64,000 nt of DNA. Origin: Mesostigma viride (taxonomy: Eukaryota; Streptophyta; Mesostigmatophyceae; Mesostigmatales; Mesostigmataceae). The first letter of the stretch is position 1, and the number at the start of each line of letters is the position of its first letter. Where the stretch lies: NCBI GenBank assembly GCA_009746045.1, contig RPFO01000253.1, positions 372,001-436,000 on the forward strand. Direction: 5' to 3'. Positions 33,473 through 42,253 of the stretch are shown one piece after another. Under the pieces are notes generated by a model. The model was not told the origin of the DNA and did no database searches. It saw nothing but the letters and a program-made list of their open reading frames with translations. A program made the translations under genes and the position numbers.

Positions 33473-33510
33473 TTAAGCCTGCAACGGTTAATAACTTGTC
33501 AACTTGTTAG

Positions 33511-33716
33511 TTAATTAATTAATTAAATTCGTGCTCCCGTTGGGGAGTCACAGAGCACCGAAGTGCTTTTAATCCCTGTGTACATGCACAACAGGAGAAA
33601 GGGCAGAGACCCCCATTCTCCTTCATGCATGCCAAAGGCATGCCACAGCTGCACTCGGACACGCTGTAAACTGTGTGTAAACGATCCGGCAATCTGTGGG
33701 TGCAATAAGCCCCAAT
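33511..33716 (-). mobile_element. 5'-truncated LINE copy, 206 bp, with 10-bp target duplication
   Basis: Flanked by AACTTGTTAG at 33501-33510 and 33717-33726. Contains only the 3' UTR, the GTGCTCCCGTTGGGGAGTCA hairpin and the (TTAA)n tail. It matches 28719-29120 closely. This small clean copy proves that the hairpin-tail unit is a LINE 3' end. Confidence 0.88.
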
Positions 33717-33953
33717 AACTTGTTAGGGCCCCTTAAAAGCGACCAAGTCTGGTGAGGGACGTTGGAAGTGGCAGTTGAGAGCAACTGATCCCGCTTAATT
33801 CCAGCAAGAATGCCAAAAACAAGTAAGGGGGTGTTGACTGTTGTCGTACGTTGGCGACCGTGCCGGCATGCAGGGGTGAAGCGGCCATACCGACGGCCAG
33901 CACTTGCCAGCAGTGCCCACGGGGAGCGTGGCATTGCCTTCGACCGGGTTGGT

Positions 33954-34045
33954 CAGTACGCCGTACGGAGCCGCAAAAATACGGGAAAACGTACACTGAA
34001 GGCCTCCGCCGTATATACGCGTATTTATTTTAGAATACGCAATTT
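33954..34045. repeat. CGTATT/TACGCG motif cluster 1
   Basis: CAGTACGCCGTACGG, then AATACGGG, CCGTATATACGCGTATTT and GAATACGC. Related clusters lie at 35945-36060, 36290-36330, 37318-37470 and 38905-38997. Confidence 0.5.
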
Positions 34046-34285
34046 GGACTTTTAATTTTTCGGGGGTACCAGCGGGCAGCGGGCACTGGCGCGGTGCCCA
34101 GGTTCTGGGCGCGGCGCTTTCACTGCACATTTGAGATTTTTACTACTACTAGAAGGAGATGCGTACATGCAGTTCTTTCCATAAAGCGCAAGCCTTGCAA
34201 AATGTTTGGCCGGTAGGAGATGTCAGCTAGGACTAGGTACATAACGCATCGGTGGTACTATCGGGGCACTGGGACATGGACGGAT

Positions 34286-34350
34286 TCTCTGCTGCCCATG
34301 TGCGGCATGGGTCGACACAACAACAACAACAACAACATGCAACAACAACA
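34286..34350 (+). repeat. GC-hairpin retroposon 3' end with (CAA)n tail
   Basis: CTCTGCTGCCCATGTGCGGC followed by ATGGGTCGACA and (CAA)n; same unit as at 8228. Confidence 0.5.
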
Positions 34351-34371
34351 TAACGCATAGTAGATAACAGT

Positions 34372-34860
34372 ATGCCAGCAAATGCCAGCTGTGCTACTGA
34401 CGGTGTAATGCAATATAGCGACGACGAGGCCAGTGCGACTGTGCGACAGTGGGCAGCCATTTTCGATTTGCAGCCATGCCGAAGAAAGGGCCTGAATGGG
34501 ATTTCGTTGTCGAGAAGAAAGAAGCAGTCACAGATGCTGTTAGTAAGAAAACGCTGTATGTGTCGAAGATGTTCGATCTGCTCATTTTGCAACAAGAAGT
34601 TCTCCTACAACAAGGCGGGGCCAATCAGCGTATTCCGAGTCCGTGCACACTTTGCCGGAATCGCAGGGGAAGGGATGTTACCCGGCCCTGCGACGAAATT
34701 CCACCGAATATCCGGAGCAGGTTTATCAGGATTGCTAACAACAAGTTGCTGCAGTCAGACGAAAAGAAGCATCACCAAACTTGAGCATGCAGGGCAACAG
34801 CGGAGATGGGAGGGGCTGCGCCAGCTGACTTGTCATCGGTTCCCAACAAAGGCCAGCTGA
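34372..34860 (+). pseudogene. BED-type zinc finger relic (hAT-transposase-like N-terminus)
   Basis: A 162-aa frame includes SFCNKKFS then RVRAHFAGIAGEGMLP, resembling the C..C.k.F.gg..R.k.Hlag..g.gv pattern of BED fingers in hAT-type transposases. The flanking parts of such a domain appear in another frame: GPEWDFVVEKK before it and CDEIPPNIRSRF after it (frame of 34449-34784). I read this as a frameshifted fragment of a hAT transposase or hAT-derived gene. The catalytic and dimerisation domains are not present nearby. Confidence 0.45.
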
Positions 34861-34879
34861 GCATCACCAAATGGCTGGT

Positions 34880-35165
34880 TCCCGTCGACGAGAAAGGTGT
34901 CCAGCTGCTGGCGCTGCCGAATTTCCATAAAGCGCATTTATAATACTTATACCATGTTGAGCCGGTGTGCTAAGTATGTGATGGCAGTGGATGATGGCCG
35001 ATGGTTGCATGGACCCATGTGATGGATGGGACATTAAGTTATAACTCACAAGTTACTAGCAATAGTATAGTGAGAACAAGGGCTGCACGCGCTGCCGTTA
35101 AGAAAGCATGGTCATGCTGGCTTAAATAATTGCATGGACCAACGTGGAGTAATCTCCATGGCAGC
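34880..35165. other. No recognised feature
   Basis: No coding or repeat signal. The block TTTCCATAAAGCGCA at 34923 also occurs near 34178, suggesting a duplicated segment around the BED relic. Confidence 0.35.
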
Positions 35166-35169
35166 GGGG

Positions 35170-35830
35170 ATGCTGTTGTGCATTTTGTCAACGATGAATG
35201 TGTGTGCACATGTGTGTATCAAGGAGACAACCAGCGCATCCTCTCCTTGTCCTTGTGTCTTATATCCTCTACTGATGTGCATTTTGTCAATGATGAATGT
35301 GTGTGCACATGTGTGTATTCTGATCACATGTGTGTATGTGTATGGAGCTTGTTGTGGGATCCTTGAGAGCAAGGTCCTTGTGTCTTATATCCTCTGCTGT
35401 TGTGCATTTTGTCAATGATGAATGTGTGTGCACATGTGTGTATGTGTATGGAGCTTGTTGTGGGATCCTTGAGAGCATGGTCCTTATAATTACATGTCTT
35501 ATATCCTCTCATGCATTATATAGTGGATGGCTTTCCTTACAACTCCCGTTGCAGCCTGCTCCCCCCTGCATTTAACAAATTATCATAATCAGATAGGATT
35601 TTATATCCTCTGCTGTTGTGCATTTTGTCAATGATGAATGTGTGTGCACATGTGTGTATGTGTATGGAGCTTAATTGTTGTGGGATCCTTGAGAGCATGG
35701 TCCTTAATTACATGTCTTATATCCTCTCATGCATTATATAGTGGATGCATGGCTTTCCTTACAACTCCCGTTGCAGCCTGCTCCCCCCTGCATTTAACAA
35801 ATTATCATAATCAGATAGGATTGCAGGGCA
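35170..35830. repeat. Complex long-unit tandem repeat
   Basis: The block GTGCATTTTGTCAATGATGA followed by ATGTGTGTGCACATGTGTGT recurs at about 35177, 35277, 35402 and 35621. The last two units (about 217 bp each, including GGATGGCTTTCC, AACTCCCGTTGCAGCC and ATCATAATCAGATAGGATT) are nearly identical; the first two are shorter. Confidence 0.85.
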
Positions 35831-35944
35831 CAAATGGATGATGTTAATAAATTTATAAGCATATACACCAAATTACAGTTGCAATAACTGCATGACCATC
35901 ATCAAGGAGCGTGCTAATTATTGGGTGACTGACAATTGGACCAC

Positions 35945-36330
35945 AAAAAACTGTCGCGTATACGTATTTTAGGTCCGCGTACTTTACAGGTCGATCCGCG
36001 TATTATACCCCGTATTTTAGGTCCGCGTATTATACCCCGTACACGTATTTGCCAACCCGGGCCTTCGAGCAGCATTACCATGCAAGAGTTGTGGGCCCGG
36101 GTGGCCACCTCAAGGTCATTAAGTCCTCGAAGAACTGAACTTCTGCATCATTGGCGCTCCCCCTGTGGCAGGCGCCACTATAAGAGGAGCGTAGCCCACC
36201 CCAACCGTGTGGTGTGGCTTGGACCGCCCCTCATCATGCAACGAAGGCCGAAATGTGCTATGAGATGTGGTGGGGCTCTATACTAGTGTATCCCGGTACT
36301 GCGTATTTTCGCGTATTTTCGCCAATTTTT
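35945..36330. repeat. CGTATT/TACGCG motif clusters 2 and 3
   Basis: 35945-36060 has repeated CCGCGTATTATACCCCGTAT and TTTTAGGTCCGCGTA units. 36290-36330 has two CGTATTTTCG units. They bracket about 230 bp. Confidence 0.55.
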
Positions 36331-36419
36331 CCTGAGATACCGCTGCTGCGGACTGCGGGTAGTACCTCTGTTTTCTGCATGTTTACCGTGTTTTCAGTGT
36401 ACTGTGTCGTATTTTGCCC

Positions 36420-36492
36420 AAACAAAATTAAAAAAAACAAACCAATTATAACATGCCTCCGTTGGGAGGTCATGTAGCACATATTCCATGCT
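36420..36492 (-). repeat. LINE 3' end, type-1 hairpin (reverse)
   Basis: Plus-strand AAACAAACCAATTATAA tail, CATGCCTCCGTTGGGAGGTCATG perfect stem-loop and GTAGCACATATTCC. Only the extreme 3' end is present. Confidence 0.7.
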
Positions 36493-37320
36493 TCCCAGCT
36501 GCGAGGCTGATGTGGACCACCGCATCGATCCCTTGGGCACCTGGCATGCATTACGCCAATGCCGGGCCCTGTGGCGCAAGCCCCTGGGCAAGATCGAGAA
36601 ACAGGACCTGTTCAGGGTCCTCGTCGATCCTTCCTGTTCTTATACGTTTGGGGCCGAGACGTGGACCCTCACCGCCGACCTGGCACGCAAGCTATAGACG
36701 GCGCGGTCACCAACATGCTGCGATCCATTTCAGAGTAGGATATGCTGCTCAAAACCTACTGGCGCTCGAAGGGCCTGGGCGAGCACCGCAAGCGCATGCT
36801 CTTCAAGGTCCTCGTCCTCACGGTGCTCACGTACGGCGCCGAGGCGTGGACAATCCCACCCAAACTGGCAGCTAGGCTAGACGGCACGGTTTACAGGATG
36901 CTCTGACACGTAGGCGTAGGGTTTTCCGAGCGTCCGTTGACCATCAGAGTCTTTGTATCATGGCATGCCTCGTATTTCGGACGAGATGAGGCAGCGTAGG
37001 ATAGCATTTGTAGGACATCTTGCTCGCACCAGCCAGGTCGACACCGCCCTTGGTCTGGCCGGCCCCCAGCGGCTTGGCCAGCCAGGGCGACAGATGCTGA
37101 CCTGGCCTGGCCCCGAGGGCTGATTCCCAAAAGGGTAGGGAAACCTGTCACTTGTAAACTACATCCAGATGTTGCTGGACGACCTAGTGGTCCCAGCCCA
37201 GTTTGAGCACCGCATCCACTCTCTCTCCCGTCTTTAAACTGCCATGCAGGACAAGCCGACGCGGTGGAAGAAGATTGTCAAGGCTCACACGCCCGACCCT
37301 GTGGGCAAGCCCCCAGTGAA
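36480..37320 (+). pseudogene. LINE ORF2 C-terminal relic, internally duplicated
   Basis: Fragments of the C-terminal part of a LINE reverse transcriptase: LFRVLVDPSCSYTFGAETWT at about 36610 and again LFKVLVLTVLTYGAEAWT at about 36800, followed by LDGTVYRML, MPRISDEMRQRRIAFVGHLA (about 36963-37022) and R..Q.DTALGLAGP. The pattern lfk.lv...l.YGaEtWt ... R..R..f.GHlaR is standard for the end of LINE ORF2. Stops and frame changes show it is dead, and the repeated YGAE block shows a duplication or fusion of two copies. Confidence 0.75.
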
Positions 37321-37470
37321 CGCCAATACGCCGTATAATACGGTAAATACGCCGTATTATACAATACGGCGGGGTTTGGCGTACTAACGTACTAGAAATA
37401 CGGCGTATTGCGTTCTCAACGCCAATACGGCGCATAATACGTATTTTTCGCGTATTATACGGCGCCCGGC
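37318..37470. repeat. CGTATT/TACGCG motif cluster 4
   Basis: Dense palindromic units such as CGCCGTATAATACGG, CGCCGTATTATACAATACGG and CGCGTATTATACGGCG. Confidence 0.6.
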
Positions 37471-37479
37471 TCCGGAATT

Positions 37480-38660
37480 TGGCGCCAGAGCTAGTTTTGG
37501 CGTTGCTGACCTAGGCAGGTACGCAGCCTGAACCGTACTTGGGGAGTACGGGCCTACGGTTGGTCCCGCTTGTCATCTCTGCCAGTTGACGGCGTGGGTA
37601 AACGATGGCAAAACGAGACCGACTTGCATAAATATGATAGTTGACCTCCGCGGCCATGGAGGTGCAGAAATCTGACTGGTATGGGAGCATGGCTTGACAT
37701 TTTGAACTGCAATTTTGCAGGCATGATCCATAGGTCCTAAACAGCGTATATCATTGGCAGGCAACGCCTGGGTGTGCGCAGATATGTCTCGACCCTATGC
37801 TCGGTGCAGCAACCTCGTTTGATCAGCGACCAGGTCGGTCGCCGTGCATGTGCTAACTGTTACTAGGCGGGAAATAAGTCGATACGTTTGTACGCGGATA
37901 GATGTGTAAAATATATTGCTGACATGTTTTATTGGCGACGACGGCCAGGAAAGCGGCTCGCAGCTACATCGATGAGGTGGGCATCCGGCTAGCTCCAGCA
38001 AGGAAGGTAATTAATCTGCGGTTTTGATCTGGTATGTGCTATCCTGTTCACGTTTTATTGCATACTGTATCAAGGTTTTGGGTCGAATCGTATACCTATC
38101 AATAAGTTCATGGTTGTAATAAGGAATTAGTTCAATTAGCAATCTATATACCATGCAGTGGATGAGTATCACACTTCATGACCTTTATGTAAACAACAAA
38201 CTGTCGACACCCCCTAGGGCTCCCCCAGAATAGATTCTAGCCAGCTGTCTAGAAGAGGGCAATCGACATAGCTTTTTCATTATAGCATGACTTGCCATGT
38301 ATTTCTCGAGCATAGTATACTGATCTAGCCCCAACGGCTTAGAGTAGCCCCAACGGTTTAGAGTGGCATGAACGCAATCACATTAGCCCAGCCATGGCTC
38401 AGCGTGGCCATTTGCTTATGCCTTAGCAGACGCCCGTTGAGCCCACTTCACCTTTCTTGTACAGCATCAGCTATGCTTCAGCCTACCTCTGGTATCGTTA
38501 ATAATGGTTGTCCCACAGTGATGCGCCCCGGCCCCGTGATGTGGATAGAGCGCTCGATGTGGCCTGCCCACCGACTGGTGGGCGGTGGCAGTGAGAGAAG
38601 CTAGGGCGCCCTCCCTCCCTCTCATTGTGTACAGGGGTTGAAGGTTCCTCTACTTTGTAT
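37480..38660. other. Interval with no recognised feature
   Basis: No gene seen. A short direct repeat TAGCCCCAACGG-TTAGAGT occurs twice near 38325-38365. Confidence 0.4.
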
Positions 38661-38667
38661 TGGCACC

Positions 38668-38713
38668 CACGTGACGCAGTCACGTGATAATTAACTAATT
38701 AATTAATTAATTA
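38668..38713 (+). repeat. Perfect CACGTGAC hairpin with (AATT)n tail
   Basis: CACGTGAC-GCA-GTCACGTG (38668-38686) followed by TAATTAATTAATT-type tail. Same logic as the LINE hairpin-tail units but a different stem; probably another retroposon family. Confidence 0.5.
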
Positions 38714-38904
38714 CACTTCATACAATTGATGAGACAACCAAGTGAGTGTCAAACGGCTACCGGCGACCTCTACGTGCATTGTATTGTTTTTCATCAAGAT
38801 TGAGACATTAGCTAGAGTTTTTGAGAGGCACGCCCATGGGATAAACACCTTAGAATATTTTATCCTAATTGAAAATCCACTTTTCCGGTCAAAAAACCAC
38901 TTTT

Positions 38905-38997
38905 TTTTTTTTGGCGTATAATACGCGTATAATACGCGTATAATACGGCAATACGCAATACGCCGAGGTTTTGCCGTATTGCCGTATTGCCGTACTG
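38905..38997. repeat. CGTATT/TACGCG motif cluster 5
   Basis: Repeated GCGTATAATAC and TTGCCGTATTGCCGTA units ending CCGTACTG. The end is a partial inverted match to CAGTACG at 33954. Confidence 0.6.
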
Positions 38998-39029
38998 GCT
39001 CACACTGCAAGCCCCCTCCCCCCAAGCGG

Positions 39030-39195
39030 AGGAGGCGCTTTTCGATGAGTAGTGTAGTTAGGATTTTCTAGATATAGCTTTATAGAGTTTTAGGATAGTT
39101 CGATCACGCGGCTTCCTCCACCCCATCCATCATGGAATATGTGCTACATGATCTCCCCACGGAGGCATGTTATAATTTAATTTTAATTTTAATGC
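39030..39195 (+). repeat. LINE 3' UTR and end, type-1 hairpin
   Basis: GAGTAGTGTAGTTAGGATTTT, GCGGCTTCCTCCACC, GGAATATGTGCTACATGATC, hairpin CTCCCCACGGAGG and AATTTAATTTTAATTTT tail; reverse complement of 28165-28330. Confidence 0.7.
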
Positions 39196-39229
39196 TGCTC
39201 ATGTCCGCAATGAGGACCTGTACCTTGGC

Positions 39230-39785
39230 ATATTTTTCTTATGCCATATATCTCCAACACCATTAAGCAGCGGCGCCTGCAGCTAGTAGGGCACCTAGCT
39301 CGCACCAACCAGGTAGACACCTCACGTGGCCCCCCTGCGCGGGACTGCGCCCAGCTCAGCCTGGCCGGCACCTCCTGACGTGGGCCGGGCCCCGTGATGC
39401 TAGACGCCGCAAGGCCCGTGCGCACCTTCAAAGAACAGCTAGTAGAGGACATGGGGGGCCTAGGCCTCTCCGTGATTTGGAAAAAGATGATGGACAAGGC
39501 CAAGCGGGCCCAGGTCATAGAGGACAACGAGCCCCCCTCCGTGGGGACTGGAAGCGCCCGCGTGTGCAAACATCCGGGCAGTACGCCAGACAGGTCCTCT
39601 AGGGTAGAGTTGATGTTTGTGGCTTGAGTTGATAGATTTAGAATAGATGTAGATAGCTGTTGTAGATAGATTGGACCGGTAGGACTGTTTGCACCCATCC
39701 ATCCCTCCATCCATCCATCGGGGTTAATGCTCCGTGACTCCCCAACGGGAGCACGAGTGTAATTAATAAATTAATAAATTAATAA
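39230..39785 (+). pseudogene. LINE ORF2 C-terminus with type-2 3' end
   Basis: ISNTIKQRRLQLVGHLART (about 39246), then an in-frame stop, then VRTFKEQLVEDMGGLGLSV and WKKMMDKAKRAQVIEDNEPP to a stop at 39625. This is followed by a 3' UTR, the CTCCCCAACGGGAG hairpin (near 39739) and a (TAATAAAT)-type tail. It is the same family as 16861-17296 and lacks the R1 insertion found there. Confidence 0.8.
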
Positions 39786-40061
39786 TGTTGGAATATGTGC
39801 CCAGACATGCCGTACCGTATATAATCCGGCGGAGCCCATTTTCGGAAGAACCAAAGGTTCGAAGAAAGGGCGGAGCCAATTTAGTTGGAGAGGTCTGTGA
39901 GAAGGGGGATGCACGATTAGCGTTACCATTGGACGAAACTTAGCCGACGGTGGATCTTTGTTTAAAGTTTTTGCATCTGCGGCTGTAGTGGTACGGTCAG
40001 TAGAAAAAGGTCCAGTTTTTTGGGAAACTTCAACCGGCGAGTAGACCATCAACCTAATTTC

Positions 40062-40213
40062 TTCAAACGGCTAGTGGTATTTTCTGCAGACGTCTAGTTG
40101 TATTTTCTTCAAACAGCTAGTTGTATTTTCTTCAAATGGCTAGTTGAATTTCCAGCAAACGGCTAGTTGAGTTTCCAGCAAACGGCTAGTTGAATTTCTA
40201 GCAAACGGCTAGT
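40062..40213. repeat. 25-bp tandem repeat, about 6-7 copies
   Basis: Variants of AACGGCTAGTTGAATTTCCAGC. The later copies are almost perfect, the earlier ones (GGTATTTTCTGCAGACGTC) more diverged. Confidence 0.9.
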
Positions 40214-40419
40214 ATGCGCCGAAGCCCAGATTCGCTGTCAAGCCTGCGTCCAGCAGGTCCGCACTCCGCGCTCTGGCTCGCCCGTCACGAATCAATAATG
40301 ATGGTCGGGAGAGACGATTGACAATCAAGGAAATTCGCTGTCCTGAGACCATGATCAACCAGGTCAGGCCATGATCGGGGCCTGATCGCGTGGCCATTAT
40401 TATGATGACGGCATTTTTT

Positions 40420-40520
40420 CGCGGCTCCGCCATCCACCCCCACCTGTCCATGGAATATGTGCTACATGTCCTCCCAACGGAGGCATGTTATAATTTAATT
40501 TATAAATTAAATTATACGAT
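40420..40520 (+). repeat. LINE 3' end, type-1 hairpin
   Basis: GGAATATGTGCTACATG-TC, hairpin CCTCCCAACGGAGG and a long ATTTAATTTATAAATTAAAT tail. Confidence 0.7.
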
Positions 40521-41150
40521 AAGTATAACGTGAAAGTTATTACAACGCACGCGACTTGATTTAATTAATTTTTAATATTTTTTTAATGTCATATGCAATG
40601 CACCTACTGTCACGGAGTTTATCACCATCCTTCTCCTTCTTCACCAAGAGATAGGGCAGGGGCATCTGCTTGGGTGGTTATTCGCTCCTAGCTAACGGGG
40701 GGGTGGGCCGGCGTCGTGGCGTGGCGCGGTGCGGCGGGGTGGGTGGGTGTTACGTCGCGTAACAATTCGTTGTAGTTACGGACGTAAATTAGGTCTTTTG
40801 CCTCGGTTGTCCCCAGGTTTACGTTTAGGCTCCTACCGGGACATTATTGTCCTCGTAACAGTACTGTGGTACATTGGGTGCCGTTGGGCGCCGCGCCGCG
40901 TACTTTACTAGTGGTCCTGATCCTGTGGTAGAATGTAGTGGACCAGCGTGCATCAGTAGATGTAGTGGACCAGCGTGCATCTGTAGGCGAGGGCCATGTC
41001 GGCCCGAGCGTGTTGGACCGTTGGTGACCATTTATGCGCGTTCTATCCCTTGTGTGTGCACTCGGCGTGTGTTAAATGAATTAACACATATAGGCTTGGG
41101 TCACGGCAGTTTAGTTGTGTTTCCTTCCTCTTTTCCTGGAGTAAACGGGT
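40521..41150. other. Region upstream of Gypsy element 1, possible degraded 5' LTR/leader
   Basis: No gene. TGTTACG (about 40748) and CGTAACA (about 40855-40861) form a short inverted pair, but with no 3' partner LTR in the window a 5' LTR cannot be assigned. A 26-bp direct repeat TGTAGTGGACCAGCGTGCATC lies at about 40935-40990. Confidence 0.35.
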
Positions 41151-41465
41151 TTGATTAAATGGCCTATGGCATATTACAGTAGTACATATGTAAATGCATT
41201 GAGATCTGGTTCGTCTCGGTCGTCTTTCGCTAGGGGTGTAAATAGAAGCGGCCTCACTAGTTTAGGTAGTATCAGGACCGGTAGAGGTAGAGGTGGCGGC
41301 CGAGGCTTGCGGCGTAACAATGGACTCGGAGGGAGTTTAGATAGAGAGCGAGACGACGATCCTTTGCAACATACGTCATTGAATCAACCCTTCCGCGGCT
41401 GGGAAAATGAAGACGACACCTACTTGACAGGTAATGGGCGGGTCGCCTGCGAGCTGGGGGGGTAG
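41151..41465 (+). CDS. Possible leader ORF of Gypsy element 1
   Basis: 104 codons, rich in Gly, Arg and Ser (RGRGGGRGLRRN-type stretch), at the 5' side of element 1. No recognised domain, and element 2 has no visible counterpart in the window. Could be untranslated leader. Confidence 0.25.
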   Translation: MIKWPMAYYSSTYVNALRSGSSRSSFARGVNRSGLTSLGSIRTGRGRGGGRGLRRNNGLGGSLDRERDDDPLQHTSLNQPFRGWENEDDTYLTGNGRVACELGG

Positions 41466-41833
41466 TGCTGCCTGATTCAGGACACGCCCTGCCTAGAAGA
41501 TAGACCTGCTCGAAGCGGAAAATCCTTTTCTAGATAGTTCCTTTTCCTCGTCTTGTTTTCCTTAGAAAAGTGGTTCACTGTCGTAGATAGGTGATGTTTT
41601 CGGTTCGGTGTTAGTGAGACGATTAGCGTCTGGGTAGGTTCCACCTTTTCCTTCGTGCTGCTGTACATTAGACGGCCGCACTCGCAGAAAGTCACTGGGT
41701 CGCTGACTTTAGGACTACGAGCGCTGGACCATTGCCGCCCTCGTCATTTCGGTGATCCAGATAACCCAGCTAAGTCGACTCCTACCCCTTCCACTCCTAT
41801 CGTGACTACTCAAGAACAACAAGGTGCGTTACC

Positions 41834-42253
41834 ATGAGCCAACGGCGATCTTTTACTGCTCCTTCCCATTCTTCTAGCGATAATAGTCTAGCTAAATATT
41901 ACGTAGTGATTACGCCTCAATGGTCCTCCATTTTCCTTTCTTGGTCCGACGCTAGGAAGATCGTTCAGAATCGTGTATACAACGTAATTAGGTACAAGAA
42001 ATTTATGTCCTTCGAAGAAGCTCAGCAGTTCCTTATAGATCATAGCCAAACAGATTTAGGCCTTCATGTACGCCCTATTCCTCATGGTCGTCCTCCTGTA
42101 GAAGCTCTAGTCTTTGCTACCCCTCCTTCTTCTCCCCCTAAACGGGCTGCATCTGCATCTGCTTCAGATACTCCTCTCACTTTGGAGTTTGGTTCCCTAT
42201 ATCCATTACTGTTGTTAACCCCTAAATGGTCTGGCTGCCGATTTTCCGCCTAA
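41834..42253 (+). CDS. Small Gypsy ORF with RNase H1 N-terminal/viroplasmin-like domain (element 1)
   Basis: A 139-residue frame with KYYVVITPQWSSIFLSWSDA at about residues 21-40, then a conserved YKKFMSFEEAQQFL at about 55-68. This matches the YAV..G...GI..SW.......V......fk.F.s..eA..Fl pattern of the hybrid-binding domain found at the N-terminus of eukaryotic RNase H1 and in caulimovirus P6 (viroplasmin). The known role of that domain is binding RNA/DNA hybrids or dsRNA. It sits before gag, as does its counterpart in element 2. Its 3' end now runs into the TTAA element inserted at 42215-42218, so the last ~12 codons are not native. Confidence 0.7.
   Translation: MSQRRSFTAPSHSSSDNSLAKYYVVITPQWSSIFLSWSDARKIVQNRVYNVIRYKKFMSFEEAQQFLIDHSQTDLGLHVRPIPHGRPPVEALVFATPPSSPPKRAASASASDTPLTLEFGSLYPLLLLTPKWSGCRFSA

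Noticed and set aside
33954-38997. One 5-kb hAT transposon bounded by CAGTACG...CGTACTG
   Set aside because: The 8 bp outside each end (GGGTTGGT versus GCTCACAC) do not match, so the boundaries are not supported.
39134-39796. GGAATATGTGC as a target duplication for the LINE copy ending at 39785
   Set aside because: The left occurrence is part of the conserved type-1 LINE 3' end, so the match may be coincidental or reflect insertion into another copy; not decidable here.
40748-40861. 114-bp 5' LTR of Gypsy element 1 (TGTTACG...CGTAACA)
   Set aside because: Too short for this type of element and no 3' partner is present; kept only as a remark.
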